From NCBI GenBank assembly GCA_036873135.1, contig JAPTYO010000010.1, positions 21,073,772 through 21,137,771 on the forward strand: 64,000 nt of DNA, written 5' to 3'. This document shows positions 12,680 through 25,400 of this stretch, piece after piece. How positions within the stretch are numbered: position 1 is the stretch's first letter; each line of letters begins with the position of its first letter. The notes under the pieces were generated by a model. The model was not told the origin of the DNA. It made no database searches and worked only from the letters and a program-made list of their open reading frames with translations. Origin of the DNA: Clarkia xantiana subsp. parviflora. Its lineage: Eukaryota > Streptophyta > Magnoliopsida > Myrtales > Onagraceae. A program made the translations under genes and the position numbers.

Positions 12680-13275
12680 GGGTTAAGAACACAATAGGGG
12701 CCTGAATGTTTGCCCATGTTGCCAAAAGGGGTCTGAATTGAAAAAACGTATTATTAAGGGCTTGAATTTTAAGTTTTGTGTTTTTTCAAGTCTCCGTCCA
12801 AATTTTCTGTTAAATCTACAGATTCACGTGAAAAGACAAAAATACCCTTTTGTAATTATTATACAATTTATCAATTTAATTAATAAAATGTGAAATGTCT
12901 AAAATACCCCTACACACTAATTATGCCCTTAAGGCCACCACGCTCCGGCCACCGCCCGGCGACCACCACCGGCCTCCGGCGACCGCCACCGGCCTCCGAT
13001 CGGAGCCAAAAAAGCTCCGATTGGAGCTCCGAGGCTCCGATTGGAGCTCCGATCGGAGCCAAAAAAGCTCCGATCGGAGCTTTTCGGTCGTCGCCGGAGG
13101 TCGGAGGTGGTCGCCGGAGGCCGGTGGTGGTGGTCGCCTGAGGCCGGTGGTGGTGGTCGCCTGAGGCCGGTGGTGGTCGCCGGAGTCGGGGTGGTGGTGG
13201 TCGCCGGAGTTGTGGTGGCTTAAAGGGTATTTTCGTCATGGGCAAACATTCAGGCCCCTATTGTGTTCTTAACCC
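12680..13275. mobile_element. Foldback Mutator-like element, copy 1
   Basis: Inverted ends GGGTTAAGAACACAATAGGG and its complement lie at 12680 and 13275, and the similarity extends about 40 bp (GGCCTGAATGTTTGCCCATG). The flanks are TATATATAT on both sides; this fits a 9-bp duplication but is uninformative in a TA repeat. The core (about 12930-13220) is GC-rich and built from CCGGCGACCACC units and GCTCCGATCGGAGC palindromes. All six frames are open by composition and do not look coding. No transposase is present. Confidence 0.8.
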
Positions 13276-13284
13276 TATATATAT

Positions 13285-13547
13285 ATATATATATATTTAT
13301 TGATTAAATGGAGACGTGCTGCACAATATTACATGATTTCTTCTAATACTATTCGACACGAAATGAGCTTCATTCATCTTTGTAAAATTCAGTTCGGCTC
13401 GTACGTATATAATCAATCAATCCTAGCTATAAAGTCTATCCAGATTTGGAGGCCCAACTAAAATCAGAAAGCCCATGTACATTTGTTAGAAATGCCAGTT
13501 GCCGGCGCCGATTATGTGTGTTAATTAATTGAAGAAGCAACTCGATC

Positions 13548-13589
<42 letters not shown>

Positions 13590-13679
13590 AGGTTGAATGA
13601 ATCGATAAACCTGTCAAAAACCCCTCACTCTTCTCTCTGATTCTGAGACCGAGAGAAACTCTTGTTGGTAGGTTTTGTA
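13285..13679 (+). promoter_or_regulatory. Upstream region of the FtsHi4 gene
   Basis: The region runs from the end of the foldback element to the start codon. It includes a GATA microsatellite about 90 bp before the ATG. The CTCTTCTCTCTGATTCTGAG stretch around 13628-13647 looks like a 5' UTR. Confidence 0.4.
13548..13589. repeat. (GATA)n microsatellite
   Basis: About ten uninterrupted GATA units. It lies 91 bp upstream of the FtsHi4 start codon, so length variation there would be in the leader or proximal promoter. Confidence 0.95.
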
Positions 13680-16600
13680 ATGGAGCTTACCTTCCTCTCT
13701 TCAAGTACCAATCCATCTCTATTTTATTCCTCTCCAACTCATTTCTCCCTATCATGTCCCAACCGTGCTCGCTTTTTGCAACTCACCAACCGGCAGCGCC
13801 GTCGTCCCAGAAGGTCAATTTCCATCACAGCTCGCTCCTCTTCATCTCCAACTCCTGATTGGTCGGAGGATTGGCAGCGCCTCTCCCACTCTATCCGAAT
13901 CGGCTCTCAACGGTTCTGGCTCAAATGCGCCGAATCTTTGAGCAAGGAAACTGGTTTTGATATCCAAGAGTCCAATGCCAAATTACGTCAGCTCTACGGC
14001 AGCGCCGTTGATAAGTTGGAAGAAGCTCAGTTTAATCGTTTCAGGACTCAGTTGTTTCCGGCATTTCTCAACTGGAATCGTTGGGAGCGCTGGAAGGTAA
14101 TTTATTTTGTTCACTAATTACCCTTCTTTTCCCTATCCCAAAGAAAGATACCAGTCATGTTGTTTCGAAGATTTATGATGCAATTTGAAATCCGGTTTCA
14201 GAGAGAGAAAAAAAAAAAAACTAATTATTAGCTTTTAGCTGCTGCTGCAGTTTGTAAGTTAAGCTCACGCGGCCAACAAACTACGCACTAGTAATCTTCT
14301 TCTGCTTTTTGGTATAGATGAAATGCTGACCTAAGAAATCTAATGTTATCAGGACCTCAAGGATTGGGACGCTAAGCGAATTGGCGCCATGGTTCTGTAT
14401 GTATTTGTTGCTGTAATTTCGCTTCACAGAATATATGCAGCAGTACGAGCTCCAGTCCTGGAGCGTCAGCGGAAGGAGTTAATGGAGGCCTACATGGAGG
14501 CATTGATACCCGAACCCTCTCCCATTAATATTAGAAAGTGAGCTCAATGTTCTTTCTTTGTGTAGATTAGGATTACAACTAGAATCTCCTTTCGTTGTAC
14601 TCCGGACAAACATTTTTTTTTGGTAAAACAGAAAACCCACATGCGGAAAAAATCTCATGTTCAGCATAATAAAAGCAACAACATCTAATTTGCATTGTTC
14701 CCTAGCCAGCCCTTTTAGTGACGGTTCTATCGGAGGCATCAACATGTTTTTATTCAATCAGTTACTCCAATAGGAGCCATCTTTCGTCTTAATGCTTCAG
14801 ATGTAAGATGAGAGGCTTACCATCTGTCTTTTCAAGTGCATAATGCAATTGAAATCCCACAGTATTGAAATCATGTTTCTATGTTTGCAGATTTAAAAAG
14901 GGAGTCTGGAGGAAGACAACACCCAAAGGTCTGAAGATGAAAAAGTTCATCGAAAGTGCTGATGGAACATTGAATCATGATCAGAATTACGTTGGGGAGA
15001 GTGCATGGGAGGATAACGATGAACTTCTGATGGATAATGTGAGACAGATTAGAGATAATGACATGAGACTGAAAGGGAAAGAAGAAGATGCCGAGCTTAA
15101 AAAAGAACTGGGTTTCCTAGGTCAGTCCCATATTGCATTTCTTGTGCATAAGGTCACTGTTCGTCAAAGGTTATTGAATATGTTACTACACATTACAAGT
15201 TATGACATTTGTTAGTTGTACTTTTTATAACAAGGGATGTGCTCTGTTGGCTCTATATTTTCACATTAATAAGAATACCAACTTTTTTATTTCATATTAA
15301 GATTCCTAGGCTAGCTATGTCAATCTAGATGCAGTTTTAATAACAGTGTAAGTTTTGCATATTGTTTGTCAACTGGGATTCTTCTTTTAGACTAAGATTA
15401 TCTAAGGTGCTTGCTTTCATTTTTTTATTTTTAAAAAAAATAAAAAGAAAAGAAGAAGAAGAGAGATTTGTATAGTTGACCTGGCATTCCTTCATATCAT
15501 ATGTATGCATGTTGTTGATTGTTGGACAATAGATCAATGTAGTTCAGTTTCGTGTTTTTGTAATATTATCTCATAATTGCCTTTCATACTTACTTTGCAG
15601 AGGAAGTTGAAGAACAAAGCCACTGGAGTCAAAGACTAAATACTTGGAAGGAAATGCTTAGAAATGAGAAGTTAGATGAACAAATAGACTCCTTAAAAGC
15701 AAAGTATGTCGTTGAGTTTGATATGAAAGAAGTTGAAAAGAGTCTGAGGAAGGATGTGATAGATAGGGTAACAAATGCACGTGGGATGAGAGCAGATTGG
15801 ATAGCCAAGAGATGGTGGAGATACCGTCCTAAACTTCCTTATACTTACTTTCTTGAGAAACTCGATGGCTCAGAGGTATGACGCTCTGTTTCGGGTTTTT
15901 TTTTTTTTTTTTTTTTTTTTTTCACTTGGCTTGTGTTGCTGGTCTGAATTCCTCTGTACTCTTAAAAAACAATCTCTCTGCTATTAGAGAGTTTCATCTG
16001 GTACTTTACAATTAAATACTGCATATATGATTTGCTATTTCTATTGTTGCGGAAATTGTTGGTTAGGTTGCAGCTGTTGTCTTTACAGAGGACCTGAAAA
16101 GAATCTTTGTGACCATGAAAGAAGGCTTCCCCTTGGAATACATTGTAAGCTTGGAGCTTCATTTCAGTTATCCAGGACATTTCAATCTTGCTGTGGACTG
16201 TTTTATACCAATTAATTGTTGGTTCTATTCCTTGTTGATGAGGCAGTTTTTATAATTTTATTGATAGGTAGATATTCCTTTGGACCCCTACTTGTTTGAG
16301 ACAATCTCAAGTTCTGGAGTTGAAGTTGATCTTCTTCAAAAGCGGCAGTTTCATTACTTTATGAAAGTATTTATTGCGTTGGTACCTGGACTATTGATTT
16401 TGTGGCTTATAAGACAAACGGTGGTGCTTCTGCGTGTTACATCAGGCCGATTTCTTTACAAGACGTATAAACAGCTCTTCGACATGGCATATGCGGAGAA
16501 TTTTATTTTTGTAAGTTGCGAACTTCCAGTTATGGCATTCTTTTGCTTTTTGCTTCCTGTTCAGAAATATAATTTCTTCCTTATGGCATTCTTAATTGTA

Positions 16601-19600
16601 AAAATCTTTGGTTGTACACCTGACTTTATTGTTTTCTCTCTCATCAGCCACTTGGATATGCTGGTGAAACCAAATCAATGTATAAAGAAGTTGTACTAGG
16701 GGGAGATGTATGGGATCTCGTTGACGAGTTAATGACTTACATGGGGAATCCTATGCAGTACTATGACAAAGGTGTGAAGTTTGTCAGGGTAATTATTTTT
16801 CATACTAATACTACTGATTATGCGCTTTAAAATTTCTAGTAATTCATTAAGTGTTTGACGTCTCCGCACATTACAGGGGGTTCTAATATCGGGGCCTCCT
16901 GGAACTGGGAAGACACTCTTTGCCCGAACTCTTGCAAAGCAAAGTGGATTGCCATTTGTCTTTGCTTCAGGCGCAGAGTTTACAGACAGTGAGAAAAGTG
17001 GCGCAGCAAGAATCAATGAGATTTTCTCTACTGCAAGAAGAAATGTGAGCCAAATTTATATTACGAGAAAAAAAGCTAACTTAATTGTAGATGAGCTATC
17101 TAAAGTGAGCATGCTTTTCATAGATGCTTCTCTTTCCTACCTTTACGATGATATTTTACAATTGAATTCTCCTTTTCAACTGTCCTTAAACTTGTAGAGG
17201 ATTTTATCATCCCTATCTTCCTGATTTGCAAATGCACCTTTGCATTTGTCTTATGCTTGTAAAGCAAAACTCTCTTTGGTGATCAGACTTCTTATACAGT
17301 ATGTTTCATTATTATGTCAAGGTAAGTCGTGGTATCTGGAACCTATATGTTCTGGCTGAATTTACGCATGCTGATGTTTTGGATGTTCTGTACTGCAATT
17401 ATTGAACATTGAGTGCTTAGACTCAATTTTGTAGGAAGTGAAGCATCGTAAGTTTGATCAAGGTGAACATCTTTTACTAGGAGCAGAATATATTGGAAAA
17501 TATTGGATCGTAAAAGTATTCTTTAAATATACCAATATATCAGTTGATAATAGTATGTCCTTTTTGCAGGCACCTGCTTTTGTGTTTATTGATGAAGTCG
17601 ACGCTATTGCTGGAAGGCATGCCAGAAAAGATCCACGAAGGAGGGCGACATTTGAAGCACTTGTTGCGCAGCTTGATGGGGAGTGAGTATAGCAATTCGC
17701 TTCTCTTACATAGATAGTTACATGTCTATTTGTTGCTTCTGAGTGCCGGAATAACTTTTTGAACTGGTTCTTGAAGAAAGCTGACATCTTTGCTGTTTAT
17801 TTTATTTTTCCAAATTAAGACCTTTACTGCTGACATCTTCTGCGCCTGAGCTCATTTCACAGCCAACCACGCTTAATTTGTGCATCCAACGACATTTTTT
17901 GATTGATCAATATAGATGTAATTCTGAATCCTATTTTACGTTTAGGAAGGAGAAGACAGGAGTTGACCGATTTTCCCTTAGGCAAGCTGTGATATTTATC
18001 TGTGCTACAAATCGGCCAGATGAACTTGATTTGGAATTTGTTCGCCCTGGACGGATTGATCGTCGCTTGTATGTAGGTCTTCCTGATGCAGAGCAGCGTA
18101 AACAAATATTCAATGTGCACAGTGCAGGGAAGAAGTTAGCTGAAGATGTAGACTTTAGGAAGGTGAGCTTGACTTTTGTTTGCTCTTCATTACACCAGAT
18201 TTATAAAATACAGTAAAACAAGCAAAATGTGTACATGGAAGTTTCACGAACACAGAAAATCCTTATTTATATATATCCCACTACCAAAAAGTGTACATTG
18301 ATGGCCATTTAAATATGATTTTAAATTTGTTTAAAATGGTTGGATATTCCTCTGGATATTTTGGGTTTTGCTAGATGTCTGACTTTTCTTTTTCTTTTCT
18401 CTTGTCAGCTTGTTTTCCGTACAGTCGGGTTTTCAGGTGCAGATATCCGTAATCTTGTAAATGAATCAGCTATTATGTCGGTAATTTTCGCTGTCATACT
18501 CTACTTGAAAAGGATATGTTTGCTATTTATTTTAGAATAATATATACAATATGTGCATCTGCACAGAAAATTCAATAAATACAGCTTTAGTGGTATTTGA
18601 GGTTTTGGTAAGCTTTATATGTATATATAACTTTGGCTCACGTGTGCAAACAAACAGGTAAGGAAAAAACATTTGAAGATCTGCCAGCAAGACATTATTG
18701 ATGTCTTAGATAAACAGCTACTTGAGGGTATGGGTGTTCTCCTCACTGAGGAAGAACAACAAAAATGCAAAGAAAGTGTATGCCCCTAATCAATCCCTAT
18801 GGCAAAACCCACCTCTCGATGTTATTGTTGAGTACTTGTTTTAGGATCATTCTTAGTCTGCTGCATTTTATTGATGGACAGGTCTCATTTGAAAAGAAGA
18901 AACTACTGGCTGTTCACGAAGCTGGGCATGTAGTATTGGCTCACTTGTTCCCTCGATTTGATTGGCATGCATTTTCTCAACTCCTTCCGGGTGGAAAGGT
19001 GCAAAAAAAAAAAAATTGCATACAAGTTGATATTTGGTTAATACAAGGTTTCTAGAATGGAATGTCCTTGCATGATATAGTTTCTTTGTTGCGTTTGTGG
19101 TAGGAAACTGCAATATCCGTGTTTTATCCTCGAGAGAATACGGTAGACCAAGGTTATACAACATTTGGGTACATGAAGATGCAGATGGTGGTTGCCCACG
19201 GAGGGCGTTGTGCTGAACGTGTTGTCTTTGGAGATGATGTAACAGATGGTGGGAAAGATGATCTGGAGAAAATAACCAGGGTATGTAACATTTTTGCATG
19301 TGTTCACTACAAAAAAGAAAAAGAGAAGGGGACAGCGGAAGTGATTCATTCCTCTATATTGTTGTTATATATATGCTCGCTCCTCAGATAGGGAGAGAGA
19401 TGGTAATCAGTCCTCAAAATGCAAGGCTGGGACTGGCACGTTTGACAAAGAGAATGGGGCTATCCAATCGACCAGATAGTCTTGAGGGGGAGCTCATAAA
19501 GTATAGGGTATGTTTTTGGTTGTATTTAATTTATTCACATTTATGTGGTATCATAATAATGGTGGATAAATGTTGTTTGTTGCCCTGCCCTCAGTGGGAT

Positions 19601-20197
19601 GATCGTCGTGTTGTTCCAGCCAATATGTCGCTGGAGTTATCTGAACTATTTGCCCGTGAATTGACAAGGGTAAGTGTATATAAATAGATAGATGATGTGA
19701 TTGTTTTTATTTTTAAATTGCTGGCTGCTTTCTAATGAATGTTTGTGGATGTGGGGGTGCAGTACATAGAGGAGACGGAAGAACTTGCTATGAAAGGTCT
19801 GAGCCAGAACAGACACATATTAGATGCTATAACGGATAAACTGTTGGAGGATTCAAGGATAACCGGGCTGGTAATAAGACAACCTTAATATTACATTATG
19901 AGACAATTTTGAGTGTTGATGGTCCCATCTGAATGAATGAATACCTACTTCTGCAGGAAGTGGAGGAGATAATGAAGCAAATGCAAGCAACAATGTTTGA
20001 GGATTTCGTGAAGCCTCTCCAGATAGATTTGGAAGAGGTAATTTTATTTATTTATTATTATTAGTTCCAGGGAGTAACATTAGAAGAAGATAACTGATAT
20101 ACTTTATTTATGGTTTCAGGACGGACCACTGCCTTACAATGATAAGCCGCGGTACAAGCCATTGGACATATATCCAGCTCCACTCCACAGATGTTAA
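13680..20197 (+). CDS. FTSHI4: FtsHi4-type plastid AAA-ATPase / M41 protein
   Basis: This is a membrane AAA protein of the plastid FtsH/FtsHi family; in Arabidopsis FTSHI4 is embryo-essential and linked to chloroplast biogenesis. Exons: 13680-14096, 14353-14537, 14891-15120, 15601-15875, 16067-16144, 16268-16510, 16648-16788, 16877-17044, 17570-17682, 17946-18162, 18409-18480, 18658-18777, 18882-18998, 19104-19280, 19388-19507, 19595-19669, 19763-19870, 19957-20037, 20120-20197 (1004 aa). A Ser/Arg-rich transit peptide (about 1-55) precedes TM1 (about 149-170), an acidic stromal or lumenal loop, TM2 (about 426-450), Walker A GPPGTGKT (529-536), Walker B FVFIDEVDA (583-591) and an RPGRIDRR arginine-finger region. 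HEAGH is at 765-769 and a candidate third zinc ligand is D845, so the protease site looks complete although the family is called inactive. The assignment to FtsHi4 over other members rests on overall recall of the family. Confidence 0.85.
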
Positions 20198-20371
20198 TCA
20201 ATCTTTTGTGCCTTAATTTTTTATTGCCATTTTCTTCTAACTCAACTTTAGCTGGCCACCTTCAGTTTATTTGAAAGCAGAGCTTCATATAGATAAGAAA
20301 CTTGAGATGCTCTTCAAACAACAATTTTGCATTGGTGATGATTTACAGGGATTGTGTTATGTATGTTATTG

Positions 20372-21037
20372 GGGGAAAATAACCTATTTAGTGTCTCAGG
20401 TTTACTCCATGTGTCAGTTTGGTGTTTTAAGATTAAAATGTTAATATTTGGTGTCTTAGGTTTTAGTTCTGTTACGATTTGGTTTTTCGACCAATTTTGG
20501 GGATTGAGATGAAAAGACGATCTTGCTCATTATTATTATTATTATTTTGCAAAGCCACCCGTCAGATTCCCACCACCCACTTCTAATTTTCGGGTCATCT
20601 GGGCTGCTCTATCTCCCCTCCGGCGATATCTGATAGGTTGAGGCCCAATTCTCTAATTTCCAACCGTTTCTGAATGGAGATGAAGTTGATCACAGTGGTC
20701 GGAGAAGCTTCTGGTTGGTAGTAGGTAGAGTGAGCTCTGACGGAGAATAAAGGTGGGGCTGATCACGGTGGTCGGAGAAGCTTCTGGGCGGGTACGGTGG
20801 AACAGCTGATGAGGGCGGCGGCGGCGGATCTGTTATGGATGGGTACAGTGACCTGATTTAGGGTTTAGGGGTAATTTTGGGTCGCATGACTGAATTTTGT
20901 TAGATTTAATCCAAAATTTGACTGAGATACTAAATGGTAAATAATTGAAACCTGTGACACCAATATTAACAGTTTAATCTCGAGATACAAAATTGACACA
21001 TGTGATAAACCTGAGACACTAAATAGATTCTTTTCTC
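20372..21037. mobile_element. Mutator-like inverted-repeat element with coding-like interior
   Basis: The ends read GGGGAAAATAACCTATTTAG and the inverse of GAGAAAAGAATCTATTTAG, and the arms continue through GTGTCTCAGGTTTA. The flanking 9-mers ATGTTATTG (20363-20371) and ATATTATTG (21038-21046) differ at one base. The interior holds two copies of GTGGTCGGAGAAGCTTCTGG (about 20694 and 20770) and a short GGCGGC run. No transposase. It lies in the gap between FtsHi4 and TTI1. Confidence 0.75.
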
Positions 21038-21384
21038 ATATTATTGAGACGCATCATTTAACAATGAAAAACATATCCATACAATTAAGAGGAATGATTA
21101 ACATTCCGAGAGAAATAGTCTGAAGTATTCCGACTGTGTCTATCCACAAAAGTGTCCTAAAAGTTGACTAATATTACATTCATGCCATTTACACTAATTT
21201 CGGAACACTTAGGAATGTCTACTCGGAATGTATATCATTCCTCTACATTTAATTATCCCTAGAACATTAATTATGAATAAGAAGTCGGTCTACACATTTA
21301 TCTGTGCATGGTATAATGTTGACAGGGTTAAAGGTACTTCTTATAGACAGAATCTGCCTTTTGTAGAAGATGGTTATTTTTGTA

Positions 21385-21660
21385 TTTTTTTTTTACTAAA
21401 CGATTGAAAAATGTAGCTTTTGTAGCTTTTGGTAAGTTGACCGTTAGTTTTAGTCATGTGACTTAGTCTAAACTTTTAATTTTGTTCAATTTAGTCCCTT
21501 AAATACATCCCTAACTTTTATTTTGTTTAATTTAATTTAGTCCTAAAATTTTAAAATCGAATCCAATTAACCTAGCCTAAGGCGGTTCACGTGACTTGCA
21601 CATGTCATTTAACGGTCAACTAACGGATGTATCAAAACCATTTTTTCAACCAAAAGTATA
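21385..21660. repeat. Foldback MITE-like repeat
   Basis: AGTTGACCGTTAG near 21435 pairs with TAACGGTCAACTAACGG near 21610, with further inverted similarity outward (GCTTTTGG against CCAAAAG). The middle has the common plant words TTTTGTTCAATTTAGTCC. A related but separate copy lies at about 61985-62290. The ends are not precise. Confidence 0.5.
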
Positions 21661-21957
21661 AAAAAAAAATTCTAGATTATGTTAAACATATTGTATGATA
21701 ATTACATTTCAACCAAGTCGACAATAAAAGAGTCTCGCTTGTTGTTTTAGTAGAGCATGTTCTTCAAGTCGGTTCGGTGGTGATTGTAGAGCAAATCTCG
21801 AAGAATCCAATTCCAGAACCACCTCAGCGCCACTTTGCCTTTCAAGATACCAACACTGAATGAATTGACTTCATCTAGTCTACACAACCAGAACAGAATT
21901 TCTCAGTCAGGTCAGGAAGAAAAGGGAAGAGAGAAATTTGGATGATCGTCTAATTTG

Positions 21958-22336
21958 GGCTCGTAATTTGTATAGTGTCAACTGTCAACATTGTCTTAAA
22001 TTTACTAAATACGAATAAGCCTATATATTGTTAAAACATGAATACAATATAAAATTTGTCGTACTTTCGCATTATATTAAATTAATTAGATGCACGTCTA
22101 CATATAAGATTTTTAAATAAATATTAAAATAAAAATTATGCATTAATATGTCAGATTTCAGAAGTTCGAGCTGACAATTCATTAAATAATTAGTTTGAAG
22201 TTTTAAAATCTATTAAGCAAGATTTTATTTATACCAACATGTTTCAAAATCAGATCGTGTTAATTATGTTACTCGCACGAAATAGATATTTTCGTGTTGA
22301 CGTAATTTTATAGTGTTGTGTAAAAAATTACCGGGC
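21958..22336. mobile_element. Short hAT relative of the 2003-3929 element
   Basis: The left end GGCTCGTAATTT and the right-end complement GCCCGGTAATTTTTT match. Inner segments resemble the larger element (the ATTAAATAATTAGTTTGAAG region against 2291-2330, and the CGTGTT words before the right end). The flanking 8-mers CTAATTTG (21950-21957) and CTCAATTG (22337-22344) agree at six of eight positions, so this is an old insertion. It ends 152 bp before the TTI1 ATG. Confidence 0.65.
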
Positions 22337-22488
22337 CTCAATTGGAGGGACCCGAATAATTAAGAATTTAATTCTGGCCCAGCTCAACTCTACCCCGTTG
22401 GAGGAGAAAAGTCTAGTACACTTCTAGTTCAGATACCGTAGGAGCTGTTTCCGGCGAGTTCTTTTTGGGTAAAGTTTCCGGCGAGTTC

Positions 22489-25400
22489 ATGGAAGACCTG
22501 CGTAGAGGGAAGGTCTTTGAAACCCTACGACCATACTGCACGGCGTTGTTGGACCTCTTGCAGAATCCCAAGCACCACTCTCCTGCTCTCCCTGCCCTGC
22601 TCGACTTCCTTCTTAACTCTTCACCCGACGATCTCCAGCCCTTCTTTGAGTGAGGACACGGTCTCCCTTATGATCCTCTGACCTTGACTGTATATTTTAC
22701 TCTCACTCACTGATTTCTTTGCTTCCTCTTTGGTTAACTTGAAATTCGGAGTTTCATTCTCCCGATTTCATTCAAAATATTGGTAGCTAGCTAGCTAGCT
22801 GGAGCTTTAGGAGTAGCTTCAAAAGTTTTCTTTTGTGTTCCTCAGTGCTGCTACATTACACCCTGCTAAATTAGCATCGATCAAACGTGCATTATTACTT
22901 CTCTAGATGAGTCATATCATCATTACCTAGCTCAAATTAATTTGGATGTGACAAGATGCCTGCTGTGGTATCTTTTGTGAGCAGCACAACATAACCCGAT
23001 AGTACATTTCCTGCTGTCACTTTTTTTCTTTCTTTTAAGGCTTAGTATCGCATCAATAAGGAACCAGAAGGTGCTAAGTCATTTACAAAATTATTTTCTT
23101 CGGTCACCTTTATCGCTCTGTTTTACCAGTGGTAAACTAGCACCCAGAAAGGATCTACAGCTTACCTCTTTGTAATCCTTCAGCGTAGTTGTTCTGTTTG
23201 TTTGAGTGGATATGTATGTGCTTGACATTTCTTATCCCTGAAGTCTATTGACATAGTGATCTGTTTCTGTTTCAGCTACATATCATTCCCCCTTCTGCTT
23301 CTTTTAGATGCAGCAGTCGCTTGCAGGTCTCCGCAGAAGGATGACTTGGAGGAGAGACCTACAAACTATAATGTTGTGCAGACACCTTATAAAATTAGTG
23401 ATTTTGTAGCAGAAAGCGTGCTGCGTTGTTTGGAGGAGCTCTTGATCAAGTGTCGTCTGCTCGTGCTGGAGCAGGTTGTGGTTATACTGTTTTTGGCGCT
23501 TACTCTTACTTCCTGTAATATTATGCTATCAAATAGAGTAGTTTCTTACCTGCCAAGCCATTTTTTTGTCTGATGCAAAGTTTCAGTATTGATCTTGATC
23601 TATCACAGACATTTTCCAGTATTGCATATTTGAAAAGATGCTTTCTCTGTTCTTGAGGAATTAAGTTCCGACCTTCTCTCATACTATATAGGAAACTCAC
23701 TCTTTGTATCAGTAATTAGGGTGTCTATCAAAAAGAATGTATAGAAGATTTAAATCCAGCTTTGGGATGAGTTAATACTAATATTCCTCTGTTTCTTGAG
23801 CATGCAATCCTGTCTTTCCTTGAAATACTGCACGAGGAAGTACGTGAATCAATTGTATACATTGGATCAGCCATGTTTTAAGTGTAAGAAATTACCACTT
23901 TACTTGATACAGATGGTTGTGATATTGAAGAAATTGAATCGCGGGGCTTTGCTTTCTCCATTAGAGGCTACTGAAGAGTTTCGAGAAGGAATAGTCAAGT
24001 GTTTCAGGGCACTTCTGTTTAATTTATCCACATGTAATGACGATTCTTGCTTATGCAAGCATATTACTGGCTTGCCTGCGCTTCTTGATGGAGATCTGGT
24101 GCAAACTCCCTTTCGTAGAAGCTCAACTTCCCCTGTGGAGACAAGAGAATGTTTACTTACATTTCTTCAGTCTAAATCTGCATCTACTGCTGTTGGGCAT
24201 TGGTTATCGCTTCTTCTTAATGTACGTAATAGTTTGTTACGATTAATCTTTCATTTCTCGACCTTTCCTTAAGTGAGATTTGTGCGTAGATGGCAGATGC
24301 TGAGGCTATTCGTGGACATCGAGGGAATGCAAGGATCCGTATAGAAGCATATTTTACATTGAGGGTTCTTATAGCCAAGGTAAAATTAAAGTCCCCCTTT
24401 TTGGGCCAACCATTGAAGTTCTTCAACTGCTAATAAATAGATACAATATGAGAGATAGAAGTGTCATATGATCTGTTTAAATTTTTTCCTGAATGATTGG
24501 CTATGGCATATTTTAGTTTTTCACATAAAAAAGTAAATTCAGCATTTCTTGAACTAATGCTATAGTGATACAACTAGCTGAGAATTGGATCAGCCTCTTG
24601 AGAACAAACATGTTTTTATTCTCCGTTTCTGGTAAAATTTGAATCTTTTAACAGCTTTCTTTTTAGTCCAGCTGTCGGCTAGAGGCGCTGATAGTAGTAA
24701 TACTTTTACTTAATGATTCTTAAGAAATGATTGTATCAAATGTTCCTACTTCCTAGAAATTCATGTTCCCGTGGACCATATCCATATTAGGATCCACATT
24801 CACGAATCTCTCAGTTCAGAAAATGAAGGTAAGAGCATCAGGCCATTGCTTGTTTTGAACTTGAAAAAATAAAAAAAATCTGTAGAGATTGGTTAACCAT
24901 ATACTTCATTATAGTTTATGATACTCTCTTATCATTTCCTGTTGTATCCTTTGCATTCATTTTTGACATTTTTCCACCAAATTTATTTAAAACTAAATGT
25001 ATGTTGCTATGGTCTCTGAATTGTCATTCTCAACTCTCAAGTACTTCTAAAGGATAAGTCTGTTCCTCGTATTATAAAATCTTGTTTTGCTTACTGATTA
25101 AATTATAAATTGTTTCCTATTTATTTTTTTCTAGAATGTATAAATATTTTGTGAAGTTTTATTGCTCTAGAAATTATTTCATCTTTTTTATTGGACTCAT
25201 TATTGGAAGAGCTTGATGGTACTTTCTGTATAGCTACACTGGTATTGATGCACTTTATTCTCAAATGCTGAGATTTTCTGTCCTGACCTTTTCGTTTTTA
25301 GCCTTCTTCTGTATTCCTAAGTTACACTATCTGTGTATTCTATTTTTTCATTGATGCTAACTTTCTTCTAGCATCTATGCTCCAATCCATATTGTTTCAC

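Noticed and set aside
12890..13245. Several overlapping Pro/Arg/Gly-rich frames on both strands
   Set aside because: They are produced by the repetitive GC-rich core of the foldback element. The same pseudo-proteins appear in the other copies with shifted frames, so they are not genes.
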